DNA of 20,679 nt, from assembly GCA_031549175.1 (NCBI GenBank), contig JAVBQH010000103.1, positions 1-20,679 of the forward strand. The letters run 5' to 3'. Both the position numbers and the translations under genes were made by a program. This stretch comes from WRIS01 sp031549175 (GTDB taxonomy: Bacteria; Actinomycetota; Coriobacteriia; Coriobacteriales; Eggerthellaceae). The notes beneath the pieces were generated by a model. That model worked only from the letters and a program-made list of their open reading frames with translations. It made no database searches and was not told the origin of the DNA. Positions 7,270-14,708 of this stretch are shown here, piece by piece (position 1 is the stretch's first letter; each line of letters starts with the position of its first letter).

Positions 7270-7866
7270 TCAGCGTCCGGCTTTCTCGGGGGCGGGCGCC
7301 TTCCTGCGTTTGTCCGCCTCGATCATCACAAGGGATATTCCAAGTGAAAGGGAACCGACCACGACGAACATGCGGAAGGTCTCTAGGGCGTCCTCTTCTG
7401 GGAGCATTGGGCCAAATAAATAGAAAATACCTGACAGGGTGGCAAATATTGCAGCGAACCATGCGGTGTAATACGGGTCGGCATAAGGCCGCAGTTTCCG
7501 GAATGCCAATACGCTGCACACCACGACGAACACGAAAGCCAGCAGGAACGTGACGAGGGTCTCAAAAGTATCGTTGTTGATGAAGTCGAAGCCCGTGATC
7601 TCGGGCGAATAGTCGTATAGTACGGTGAAGGTGAAGACGACCACAAGCATGATGATGTTGAAGAAGAGGCCGGGAAGCCTTGACCCGAAGGCCTCCACAA
7701 GGAAATAGATCAGGCTGACAAAGAACCCAAGGACAAAGACCGCGCCGACCGTGAAAACGATGATCTTTCCTATTTCAAGGGGTATGAAGCGCGACAGCGC
7801 AAAGCATCCGATCGCTGCCACAAGGGCGAGCAAAGAAGCAACGAGATGTTTTTCTGATTTCTTCAT
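7270..7866 (-). CDS. Six-TM membrane protein of unknown function
   Basis: 198 residues, not recognised as a named family. Hydrophobic segments lie near 8-27, 34-57, 65-84, 103-121, 133-152 and 162-181, so six membrane passes with a cytosolic basic tail (DKRRKAPAPEKAGR) are predicted. The N-terminus (MKKSEKHLV) is positively charged, consistent with an inside N-terminus. No catalytic motif or conserved cysteine pair is visible. The start codon at 7866 has no clear purine-rich ribosome site upstream, so the start is less certain than most here. The gene is convergent with the FTR-like gene and divergent from the sirtuin operon. Confidence 0.72.
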   Translation of the reverse strand: MKKSEKHLVASLLALVAAIGCFALSRFIPLEIGKIIVFTVGAVFVLGFFVSLIYFLVEAFGSRLPGLFFNIIMLVVVFTFTVLYDYSPEITGFDFINNDTFETLVTFLLAFVFVVVCSVLAFRKLRPYADPYYTAWFAAIFATLSGIFYLFGPMLPEEDALETFRMFVVVGSLSLGISLVMIEADKRRKAPAPEKAGR

Positions 7867-7949
7867 GGTTGCGGTACCGTGCCTAGTTTACGTTTGTTGC
7901 CTAGCACACTATCGTAACGGCATAAGCCAAGTCAACAACAGGGAGCTTT

Positions 7950-7994
7950 CTTGGGAATGAGAAAAAGGGACGGTCACTTTTTCTCATTCCCAAG
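7950..7994. repeat. Palindromic intergenic repeat, copy G (ATGAGAAAAA type)
   Basis: Perfect 18-bp arms (7950-7967 and 7977-7994) flank GGACGGTCA. Unlike most copies it lies between divergent genes, 30 bases before the sirtuin start codon, so it would be in that promoter or leader rather than at a gene end. Confidence 0.92.
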
Positions 7995-8023
7995 CCTCTT
8001 CAAGCAAAGGAACAGGGATCGGT

Positions 8024-8878
8024 ATGCCTGCGTATGGCACCACAGCGAAAGTCGATGTCTTCTGTAAGGCATGGCGGGATGCCGAGGCAATAATGATCGG
8101 CGCCGGCGCCGGTATGTCTGCCTCTGCCGGGCTTGTCTACGACGGGCCGCGCTTCGAAAGCAACTTTGCCGACTTCGTTTCAGCTTACGGCTATCACGAT
8201 ATGTATACGGCGGGTTTCTACCCTTACCCTACGCTTGAAGAGAAGTGGGCATACTGGAGCCGCCATATCTTCCTCAACCGTTATGAGGGCGAAATCAAAG
8301 AACCCTACGCCACTTTACTCGACATGGTGCAGGGTCGCGATTACTTCGTGCTGACCACGAACGTCGACCACTGCTTTCAGCGCACCGGCTTTGACAAGCG
8401 CAGGCTTTTCTACACGCAAGGAGATTATGGCCTGTGGCAATGCTCGCGCCCCTGCCATGCGAGCACGTATGACAACGAGGCCACGGTACGTAAGATGGTT
8501 GCGGAGCAGTCTGGGATGAAGGTGCCTTCCGACCTCGTACCCTACTGTCCGAAATGCGGGGCGCCCATGGCCATGAACCTTCGGGCGGACAACACCTTTG
8601 TGCAAGACGCAGGCTGGGATGCGGCGCGGGGACACTACGACGACTTCGTCGAAGTGACCAAGGGGAAGCGCATACTCCTTCTCGAGCTGGGTGTCGGCGG
8701 AAACACACCCGCCATCATCAAATACCCCTTCTGGCGCCTTGCGCTTGAAAACCCGGCGGCGACCTATGTATGCATCAACAAGGGGGAGGCCTATGCTCCG
8801 GAGGAGATCGGGCAACGCGCAATCTGTCTGGATGGCGATATTGCCGAAATCCTTGTGCTGGCCCAGAAAGGCATATGA
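8024..8878 (+). CDS. SirTM-type sirtuin (class M, probable protein ADP-ribosyltransferase)
   Basis: 284 residues with the sirtuin NAD-binding fold: GAGAGMS (26-32), TTNVDH (111-116; N113, D115) and a zinc ribbon C140/C144/C175/C178. The usual catalytic histidine is replaced by glutamine, Q132 in YTQGD, a hallmark of the SirTM class. Characterised SirTM enzymes lack ordinary deacetylase activity and ADP-ribosylate a lipoylated GcvH-like carrier protein as part of an oxidative-stress response. An ELGVGGNTP segment (221-229) replaces the typical GTS motif. The gene overlaps the macrodomain gene by 4 bases, the partner normally found with SirTM. No GcvH-like or lipoate ligase gene is nearby, so its target is unassigned. 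An AGGG site at 8014-8017 supports the ATG. Confidence 0.88.
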   Translation: MPAYGTTAKVDVFCKAWRDAEAIMIGAGAGMSASAGLVYDGPRFESNFADFVSAYGYHDMYTAGFYPYPTLEEKWAYWSRHIFLNRYEGEIKEPYATLLDMVQGRDYFVLTTNVDHCFQRTGFDKRRLFYTQGDYGLWQCSRPCHASTYDNEATVRKMVAEQSGMKVPSDLVPYCPKCGAPMAMNLRADNTFVQDAGWDAARGHYDDFVEVTKGKRILLLELGVGGNTPAIIKYPFWRLALENPAATYVCINKGEAYAPEEIGQRAICLDGDIAEILVLAQKGI

Positions 8879-9651
8879 TGGACCAACTTGGTCGGCTCTC
8901 ATATCTTGTCGGATTCCTGCTTGAGGAAAGGGGGGAGGGGCAGCCGCTTCCCTCTGACGTGGCGGGGCAAAGGCGACTGCTTCGAGCTCTTATGAACATG
9001 CGGCCTCCGCTGCCGCTTGATAAGGAGTTTCTCGAAGTGCAGGATGCCTTCCTACAAGAAGAATTGCGCGGGCGGGGGATCGTCGGGCTGAGCGAGCTTG
9101 GCCAAACCACGGGCGATGGGCTGACACTTTGGCAGGGCGACATCACCCGGATCGAGGTCGATGCCATTGTAAACGCAGCGAACAACCGGCTGCTTGGTTG
9201 CTTCATACCAGGGCACCATTGTATCGACAATGCGATCCATAGCTTTTCGGGACTTCAGCTGAGGGATGCCTGCAACACCATCATGCAGGCGCAAGGATAT
9301 CCGGAACCGACGGGGAAGGCCAAGATCACCCCTGCCTTCAACCTTCCCAGCTCCTACGTAGTCCACACGGTGGGCCCGATCGTTGCGGATAGGGTCCAGG
9401 CGGGTGATCGGGAGATGCTGGCAAGCTGCTATCGCTCCTGCCTGGAGCTCGCACAGGCGAAGGGGCTCGATAGCATCGCATTCTGCTGTATTTCGACAGG
9501 GGAGTTCAGGTTCCCGCACCAAGAGGCTGCACAGATCGCCCTTGCGACTGTTCGTGAAGACCGCCTTGATCGCCCGCGCCCGATCAAGGCGGTCTTCAAC
9601 GTATTCACCGATGAGGATTATGCGATCTATAAAGAATTGATGTTTGGGTAA
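8875..9651 (+). CDS. Zn-type macrodomain protein, probable protein-ADP-ribose hydrolase
   Basis: 258 residues from the ATG at 8875, which overlaps the sirtuin stop as ATGA. The next codon is also ATG (8878) and could serve. A helical N-terminal extension (1-80) precedes the macrodomain: QGDI (87-90), NAAN (100-103), the zinc-macro segment GCFIPGHHCIDNAIH (108-122), and the phosphate loop CISTGEFRFP (205-214). The Cys/His-rich loop after NAAN places it with the Zn-dependent macrodomains that reverse SirTM modification by cleaving ADP-ribose from the lipoylated carrier. Pairing with the upstream gene suggests a writer/eraser unit for reversible ADP-ribosylation in the cytoplasm. An upstream in-frame extension to 8770 lies within the sirtuin gene and is rejected. 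Confidence 0.9.
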   Translation: MMDQLGRLSYLVGFLLEERGEGQPLPSDVAGQRRLLRALMNMRPPLPLDKEFLEVQDAFLQEELRGRGIVGLSELGQTTGDGLTLWQGDITRIEVDAIVNAANNRLLGCFIPGHHCIDNAIHSFSGLQLRDACNTIMQAQGYPEPTGKAKITPAFNLPSSYVVHTVGPIVADRVQAGDREMLASCYRSCLELAQAKGLDSIAFCCISTGEFRFPHQEAAQIALATVREDRLDRPRPIKAVFNVFTDEDYAIYKELMFG

Positions 9652-9692
9652 GCAAGCTCGCTCGTTCACGGCGCCGACACTTACCCCCCTCA

Positions 9693-9727
9693 ACCCGAGA
9701 AAAGGGGACAGTCCCCTTTTCTCGGGT
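9693..9727. repeat. Palindromic intergenic repeat, copy H (CCGAGAAAA type)
   Basis: Perfect 17-bp arms (9693-9709 and 9711-9727), starting ACCCGAGAAAAGGGGAC, are centred on A9710. It follows the macrodomain gene by 41 bases and is joined to copy I. Confidence 0.93.
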
Positions 9728-9730
9728 GTG

Positions 9731-9754
9731 CAAAAGGGTCTGATCCCTTTACGC
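9731..9754. repeat. Degenerate palindromic repeat, copy I (CGTAAA type)
   Basis: Inner arms AAAGGG (9733-9738) and CCCTTT (9745-9750) hold TCTGAT. The right flank TTTACGC matches copy M, whereas the left flank (TGCAAAA) has diverged. It sits directly behind copy H. Confidence 0.55.
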
Positions 9755-9833
9755 GGTGCGGGTAACAAAGCGACATCACCAGGTGGTGCGCGTGGTAAAA
9801 TGTCGGTACGTAGATGATTGGAGACCCGCATAC

Positions 9834-11156
9834 ATGCCCGTGCCCGTAAGCCTTCTCTTGGTAGTGTTCTTCCTATTAATGAATGCGTTTTTCGTCGTTG
9901 CAGAATTCGCACTGGTCAGAGTTAGGAAATCGCAAATCGATATGGCGATCGAGGCGAAGAAGCCGAGTGCCGCCAACGCGAAGATCATCACAGAAAACGT
10001 GAATGCCTACCTTTCGGCTTGCCAGCTGGGCATCACCTTGGCCTCCCTTGCCCTCGGCTGGCTGGGCGAGCCGGCGGTTTCCGCCCTGATCCATCCCGCG
10101 CTTGAGGTATTCGGGCTTCCCGATGCGGCAATCTCTGCCATCGCCGTGGTAATCGGCTTCATCATCATTACCGCGCTCCACATCGTGGCAGGAGAACTGA
10201 TCCCCAAGTCATTGGCAATATTTAGCACCGAGCGGTATGCGCTGCTTACGGCAACGCCCCTCATCTGGTTCTATCGCATAACCTATCCGATCATGTGGTT
10301 GTTCAACACTATCACGAACGGCGTCATGAGGCTTCTCGGGCATGACGTTGCCAAAGAGCACGAAGCCTATACCGACGAAGAGCTCAAGCTGCTCATTGAA
10401 GAAAGCGCTGAAAGCGGTTACGTCAACCCCGAGCAGAGCGAATATGTAAGCAATATCTTCGACCTAGGCGACAAGGATGCGGAAGCCATCATGACCCCGC
10501 GTATCGAGCTGGTCTGCCTTGATGTCGAGGACTCCCTTGAGGAGAACATCAACCTGATGCGCCAGTATAAGTACACCCGGTACCCGGCGATGCGCGGCAA
10601 CAAAGACGACATCATCGGATTCGTCCATATCAAAGACCTCTACAGCCTGCCCGCAGGCTCCACTATCGACGACGTCAAGATCCGTACCATCCACGCCGTG
10701 CCCTCAAGTATCCCCATCGCAAAGCTTTTGCAGACCTTGCAGGAAAAGCGCACGAAGATCGCCGTCGTGGTCGACGAGCACGGCGGCACAGCGGGCATCG
10801 TGACCATGAGCGACATCATGGAAGAGATCGTGGGACGCTGCGATGATGAATATATGCATATGAATGACGAGGTCAAAGAACTCGGCACAGACCACTACCT
10901 GATAGACGGGTCTTTGCCTATCGACGAGCTGTACGACCTTATAAGCTACAAGCCTGAGCACGAAGCAGGCTTCGAGACCGCCGCCGGCCTCCTGTTGGAC
11001 CTCTTCGGGCAGATACCGGAAGAGGGCGATGCAGTAACTGCGGAATTCGGCGAGGTCGAAGCATTCTTCACCGTCCACAAGATGGACGTGCGCCGGATCG
11101 ACGAGATCGATATGCGATTGAAGCGGCATGAGGAAGAGCCGGAGGCGAAGGCCTAG
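9834..11156 (+). CDS. CNNM/CorC (HlyC)-family membrane protein with CBS pair
   Basis: 440 residues from the ATG at 9834, with GGAG at 9820-9823. The frame extends to 9756, but those codons run through sequence next to repeat I and the N-terminus would lose its membrane-insertion character. Domains in order are: DUF21/CNNM transmembrane domain (about 1-175) with four hydrophobic stretches and the conserved SLALGWLGEP (71-80) and GELIPKS (120-126); two CBS domains (about 216-340) that bind adenine nucleotides; and a C-terminal CorC_HlyC domain (about 350-430). Members are linked to Mg2+/Co2+ or Na+ transport, although many are annotated only as hemolysin family. A TAAAAT hexamer at 9796-9801 could be a -10. 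It appears monocistronic, bounded by repeats H/I and J. Confidence 0.92.
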   Translation: MPVPVSLLLVVFFLLMNAFFVVAEFALVRVRKSQIDMAIEAKKPSAANAKIITENVNAYLSACQLGITLASLALGWLGEPAVSALIHPALEVFGLPDAAISAIAVVIGFIIITALHIVAGELIPKSLAIFSTERYALLTATPLIWFYRITYPIMWLFNTITNGVMRLLGHDVAKEHEAYTDEELKLLIEESAESGYVNPEQSEYVSNIFDLGDKDAEAIMTPRIELVCLDVEDSLEENINLMRQYKYTRYPAMRGNKDDIIGFVHIKDLYSLPAGSTIDDVKIRTIHAVPSSIPIAKLLQTLQEKRTKIAVVVDEHGGTAGIVTMSDIMEEIVGRCDDEYMHMNDEVKELGTDHYLIDGSLPIDELYDLISYKPEHEAGFETAAGLLLDLFGQIPEEGDAVTAEFGEVEAFFTVHKMDVRRIDEIDMRLKRHEEEPEAKA

Positions 11157-11165
11157 CCGAGAAGA

Positions 11166-11198
11166 AATGAGAAAAAGTGACCGTCCCTTTTTCTCATT
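11166..11198. repeat. Palindromic intergenic repeat, copy J (ATGAGAAAAA type)
   Basis: Perfect 12-bp arms AATGAGAAAAAG (11166-11177) and CTTTTTCTCATT (11187-11198) flank TGACCGTCC. The core is in the orientation opposite to copies B and G. It follows the CorC-type gene stop by 9 bases. Confidence 0.9.
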
Positions 11199-11249
11199 CC
11201 TGTATCATGGCGGGTGGGCTTGTAGCACACTTGCCGTGAAAGGGGTGTC

Positions 11250-11813
11250 ATGCAGGGATACTTTGCGTTAGCGGCATTTCTGCTCCTGATTGTTTGCGTG
11301 GTCATCCGGGTCAGGATGCTGAAGAAGCTTGGGATCGACGCCTTCCAGTTTGGGAAGATGGATAAGAAGGACTATCTGATCCCCCCGTTTGTCCTGCTTT
11401 TCCTCTACCTTTTCATTGCCAACATCTGGGATCTGCCCCGCTTTGGCGTTCTGATGTTTGAAAGCCAGTCCATTGCCTGGGTTGGTGTGGCAAGTTGCTT
11501 TGCCGGCCTTCTGCTGTTCGTATGGGCGATCGTATCATTCGGTAAAAGCTTTCGGGTGGGGATCGACGAGGGCACGCCGGGAAAACTGGTGACGACAGGC
11601 GCGTTCGGCCTCAGCCGAAACCCCATCTACGTGGCCTTCTTCCTGGTATTGCTCGGTATTTTCCTGGTATATCCGACCGGGCCCTTCGCCCTGTATCTTT
11701 TTGTTGCGTCGTGGCTGTTCACAAGGCAAGTCAAGCGGGAAGAGGCTTCCTTGGAAAAGATATACGGCACAGAATACGATGCCTACCGCAGCAAGGTGCG
11801 CCGCTACCTTTGA
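11250..11813 (+). CDS. Isoprenylcysteine carboxyl methyltransferase (ICMT)-like membrane protein
   Basis: 187 residues with four to five hydrophobic segments (about 3-20, 43-60, 74-97, 125-141, 144-157). The C-terminal half carries the signature of the ICMT/phospholipid methyltransferase superfamily: GKLVTTGAFGLSRNPIYVAF (111-130) and KREEASLEKIYGTEYDAYRSKVRRYL starting at 162, which contribute to S-adenosylmethionine binding at the membrane face. Bacterial members act on varied lipid or small-molecule substrates and most are uncharacterised, so no substrate is given. A GAAAGGGG site at 11237-11244 precedes the ATG. It lies alone between repeat J and an unrelated MFS gene. Confidence 0.85.
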   Translation: MQGYFALAAFLLLIVCVVIRVRMLKKLGIDAFQFGKMDKKDYLIPPFVLLFLYLFIANIWDLPRFGVLMFESQSIAWVGVASCFAGLLLFVWAIVSFGKSFRVGIDEGTPGKLVTTGAFGLSRNPIYVAFFLVLLGIFLVYPTGPFALYLFVASWLFTRQVKREEASLEKIYGTEYDAYRSKVRRYL

Positions 11814-11827
11814 CCTCAAAACGCTGA

Positions 11828-11853
11828 AAGGCCGAAAAGGGCTGTCCCGCCTT
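11828..11853. repeat. Possible relic of the palindromic repeat family
   Basis: AAGGC (11828-11832) pairs with GCCTT (11849-11853), and GGG-CTGT-CCC (11839-11848) forms the centre. The A-rich left spacer CGAAAA is kept, but the matching T-rich right spacer is missing. It may be a copy that lost half an arm. Confidence 0.3.
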
Positions 11854-11990
11854 CCTAAACCCCCCTATTGGGTGCCTGCTCCAAACGAGGCCCCTTTCCG
11901 ATGGCACTCGGGCACGGCGCTAAAAACCATAAGCCGTGCTTTCGGAAAATACCGTATATGCTAGGATAGGGAATTCGATACGAATCCTTA

Positions 11991-13334
11991 ATGAAAAGCA
12001 AGGGGGCAAGGTCTTCAGCCTTGGAAGCAGCACGCAAACAAAGTGCGTCGACGCATATATGGTCGGTGACCTTTGTCATGGTGACCGTGCTTAACCTGTT
12101 GGTATGTACAATCGGGCAAAGCATTGCAGCAGGGACGCCGCTCTACATCAAATCCATTGGCGGCACGTCCTCGTATAGCGGCGTTTTGCTGGCCGCGTAT
12201 ATATTGTCTGCCCTCGTCGCCCGTTTTGCGGCAGGCCCGCTTGTCGACAGGAAGGGGCGCCGCCTCACCATGGTGATCGGGGCCGTCCTGCTTATCATAG
12301 GACCCATCCTTCCTATCGCGGCCGACCTGCCGGCCACACTATTTATCTCGCGTATCCTACAAGGCGCAGGCTTCTCGTTCGCGCAGACGGCGATAAACGC
12401 CAGTGCCGCCGACGCCCTTCCGCAAAGAAGGCTCGGTGAAGGCCTTGGCTATTTCGGCCTCGGTCAGGCCCTGGCCATGGCTGCCGGCCCCGCCCTTGCG
12501 GTATGGCTGGTAGGTTTCGAATACCACCAGGCGCTTTCTATAGGGCAGGGCATCCTTGCCACAGTCATGCTGTGCCTTGCCTTGTGCGTGCGCTATGAGA
12601 AAAACCCCCAGATATTGCCAACCGGCTCAGGCTACCGAGAGGCCTGGAAGCATGTGCAGACTGAAGAGGTGCGGCGCAAGGATCCTGCAGCTGTCCTTGC
12701 AAACGGGGAAGGTGCGCGTTTGGATTCGCCGCCTGGCCCGCATGAGGAACGCTCGTTTCTGGGCAGGCTGTTTGAAAAGAAGGCGCTGTATGGCGCGGTC
12801 CCGCTCTTCTTCATCACCTTCGCTACGACCGTGTTCATCTCATACACGTCGCTCTACGCGCAAAGCATGGGGTATGCAAACCCCAGCCTGTTCTTCCTTG
12901 TGGCGGCAGTTACATCTGTTGTCATCAGGCTTGTATCATCGAAGATCATGGACAGGCTCGCCCCTTTCAAGTTGCTGGTATTCCCCGTCGTTGCCGGTGC
13001 GCTGGCGCTCCTCGGCCTTTGGCTGCTCCACAACGAGCTTGCCTACGCACTATGCGGCATGGGGTATGGAATGTGCATCGGGATCGCCATACCCCTGCTC
13101 AACGCCGTCGCGGTCAAGACTGCGCCGACCGACCGCTTCGGTGCCGTCAATGCCCTCTTCTACCTTATCAACGACATCGCTTTTGGCATAGGCATAGTCG
13201 GCTGGGGCTTTGTGTTGGACGCAGCCGGGTTCGGTGTCTTGTTTGCAGGCGGGATCTGCTCAGAGATCATCGCGCTTATTGCAGCCGCGATCCTGTTCAG
13301 GGTTGCGGCAAAACGTACGGACGGGCTGTCGTAG
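11991..13334 (+). CDS. MFS transporter, drug/H+ antiporter-like
   Basis: 447 residues with twelve predicted membrane segments and a long hydrophilic central loop (about 200-258, rich in charged residues) between the two six-helix halves. Motif A of the major facilitator superfamily is clear in the first half, GPLVDRKGRR (about 83-92), and RILQGAGFSFAQTAINASAAD (from about 121) matches the motif B/C region of efflux-type members. Export of a toxic or small metabolite is the likely role; the substrate is unknown. The ATG at 11991 lacks a purine-rich ribosome site. A TATGCT or TAGGAT hexamer (11957-11962 / 11962-11967) would give a very short leader. An alternative TTG start at about 12021 has AGGGGG upstream. 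It is convergent with the Rrf2 gene. Confidence 0.88.
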   Translation: MKSKGARSSALEAARKQSASTHIWSVTFVMVTVLNLLVCTIGQSIAAGTPLYIKSIGGTSSYSGVLLAAYILSALVARFAAGPLVDRKGRRLTMVIGAVLLIIGPILPIAADLPATLFISRILQGAGFSFAQTAINASAADALPQRRLGEGLGYFGLGQALAMAAGPALAVWLVGFEYHQALSIGQGILATVMLCLALCVRYEKNPQILPTGSGYREAWKHVQTEEVRRKDPAAVLANGEGARLDSPPGPHEERSFLGRLFEKKALYGAVPLFFITFATTVFISYTSLYAQSMGYANPSLFFLVAAVTSVVIRLVSSKIMDRLAPFKLLVFPVVAGALALLGLWLLHNELAYALCGMGYGMCIGIAIPLLNAVAVKTAPTDRFGAVNALFYLINDIAFGIGIVGWGFVLDAAGFGVLFAGGICSEIIALIAAAILFRVAAKRTDGLS

Positions 13335-13382
13335 CAGCGGCTGTGTATGCGGAGTTGTTCCGGCCTCTAAGGTGACTTGCGG

Positions 13383-13805
13383 TTAAATCTCAAAGTCGCA
13401 GTTTTCCTCAGCCAGGTCGGCAACGGATATCTGCGAGAAAAAATCGTCGATCATGTCGTTGAGGCGCTTCCACATAGGAAGCGTCTTGCAGGTATCGGCG
13501 CGCGGGCAGGTGTTGGTCTCTCCTTGGAGGCAGGATACGGCAGCATAGGAGGTCTCGGTGAGTTTCAGTATCTCTGCCACGGAATAGTCTTCCGGGTCGC
13601 GCGTCAAGCGGTATCCACCGCCTTTGCCGCGCATGCCTTCTAGGTATTCGGCACGAACCAAGACGGCCATTATGCCTTCAAGGTATTTCTCAGAGAGGTC
13701 TTGGCCTTCGGCGATTGCCTTCAATGGGACCTTCGCATCGGGGCCTCTTTCAGCCAAATCTACCATGACACGCAAAGCGTATCGCCCTTTTGTCGAGACG
13801 ATCAT
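13383..13805 (-). CDS. Rrf2-family Fe-S transcriptional regulator
   Basis: 140 residues from the ATG at 13805, which has an AAAGGAAG ribosome site. The open frame continues upstream to 14438, but that part is the antisense of the CPBP gene. The protein starts MIVSTKGRYALRVMVDLAER, typical of Rrf2, with a winged helix (to about 70) that ends in the wing RGKGGGYRLTRDP. The dimerisation helix follows. Three cysteines, C92, C100 and C106 (C-x7-C-x5-C), are placed as in IscR and NsrR, which ligate an Fe-S cluster and sense cluster status, oxygen or NO. The IscR-specific fourth ligand is not obvious. No isc/suf gene is nearby. It is divergent from a CPBP protease gene over 108 bases and may control both. 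Confidence 0.9.
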   Translation of the reverse strand: MIVSTKGRYALRVMVDLAERGPDAKVPLKAIAEGQDLSEKYLEGIMAVLVRAEYLEGMRGKGGGYRLTRDPEDYSVAEILKLTETSYAAVSCLQGETNTCPRADTCKTLPMWKRLNDMIDDFFSQISVADLAEENCDFEI

Positions 13806-13913
13806 TCGATCACTTCCTTTTCCGCCATCTATACCAAGTCTATTGAATATCAGAAAAATCGCAAGAGTAAATCCAGGTACAATACTAAAATATGGGATTT
13901 CACGAAAGGGCGC
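13806..13913. promoter_or_regulatory. Divergent intergenic region between rrf2-like and CPBP genes
   Basis: An AT-rich 108-base region, unlike its surroundings, that must hold both promoters. A TACAAT hexamer (13878-13883) can serve the plus strand and a TATAGA (13826-13831, minus strand) the regulator gene; neither has a strong -35. No clean palindrome for the Rrf2 protein could be identified by eye. Confidence 0.4.
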
Positions 13914-14669
13914 ATGAGTAAATTGGAGAATCCTCAAGACGGGCGGATCCCTCCTTTGGGAAAACGGGAAGTACGCGCTTTCGTCAAGACGGCGCTTGGT
14001 TCCGCTGCCATCCTTGCCGTTGCGTCTATCCTCCTGACGGGTGTGCTCGTCGGTATCCAGGAGGGGGATTGGGACTTCGCCTTTGCGGAAGGCGGCTGGT
14101 TTGCCAGTATTGTGGGCAGGCTGTACTTTGACCCCTGGTGGTTTATTTGGCCGCCGCTTTTGCTGCTGGCGTACTTCGTGGCAGACCGTGTCTTGAGGGC
14201 CTTTGCCCGGGGGTACCAGGCAAGCATTGTGAAACAGCGCCAGGGGCTTGCGGGGGAGATGATTCGTATGCCACCTGGCGTTTTGCTTGTCACCATACCG
14301 GTTACGAATTTTTTCGAAGAGGTCTTGTTCCGGGGAGCCCTTCTGGCTTTGGTCCAACAGATTGCCCTGCCCTTGGGCGAAGTGCCCGCCGGGGTATTGG
14401 CCCTCGCCGTCTCTTCGATCCTGTTCTGGCTCGCCCACGAAAACTACCGCGGCCTTTCCTCCACCGTCTTGACCCTGCTGCTTGCAGCAGTGCTCGGCGT
14501 CGCGTATTTGGTATCAGGAAGCATCCTGACTTGCTTTATCGCGCACATTGTCTACAACGTTGTGGTGCTGGTACAGGAACATGTGCAGAGCTTGCGCGAT
14601 CCAGGCTATTTCGGCGGCAAGCCGCCCACCCACGTGCTCACCGGGAACTCCCAGCCTCCCGAGCAATGA
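13914..14669 (+). CDS. CPBP-family intramembrane glutamic endopeptidase
   Basis: 251 residues from the ATG at 13914, with AAAGGG at 13904-13909. The longer frame from 13701 would run through the divergent promoter and the regulator gene, so it is rejected. Membrane segments lie near 28-48, 76-92, 121-131, 157-174, 184-203 and 205-221. The three CPBP (Abi/CAAX protease) motifs are present: E135-E136-x3-R140 in NFFEEVLFRG, FWLAH (171-175), and H211-x3-N215 in FIAHIVYN. Such proteins process prenylated or membrane peptides, or act in bacteriocin immunity and membrane-stress responses; the substrate here is unknown. The stop is followed immediately by repeat K. Confidence 0.9.
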   Translation: MSKLENPQDGRIPPLGKREVRAFVKTALGSAAILAVASILLTGVLVGIQEGDWDFAFAEGGWFASIVGRLYFDPWWFIWPPLLLLAYFVADRVLRAFARGYQASIVKQRQGLAGEMIRMPPGVLLVTIPVTNFFEEVLFRGALLALVQQIALPLGEVPAGVLALAVSSILFWLAHENYRGLSSTVLTLLLAAVLGVAYLVSGSILTCFIAHIVYNVVVLVQEHVQSLRDPGYFGGKPPTHVLTGNSQPPEQ

Positions 14670-14708
14670 CGGGTGGGACAAAAGGGACAGACCCTTTTGT
14701 CCCACCCG
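14670..14708. repeat. Palindromic intergenic repeat, copy K (GGACAAAA type)
   Basis: Perfect 17-bp arms, CGGGTGGGACAAAAGGG (14670-14686) and its complement (14692-14708), surround ACAGA. The core is in the orientation opposite to copy C. It begins at the base after the TGA stop of the CPBP gene. Confidence 0.93.

Noticed and set aside
9052..9912. 286-residue minus-strand frame opposite the macrodomain gene
   Set aside because: It is a shadow of the macrodomain coding strand, crosses repeats H and I, has no recognisable domain and no ribosome site.
13806..14438. Upstream extension of the Rrf2 reading frame to 351 residues
   Set aside because: It is antisense to the CPBP gene and rich in low-complexity charged residues. 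The Rrf2 family start MIVSTKGRYALR with a good ribosome site is at 13805.
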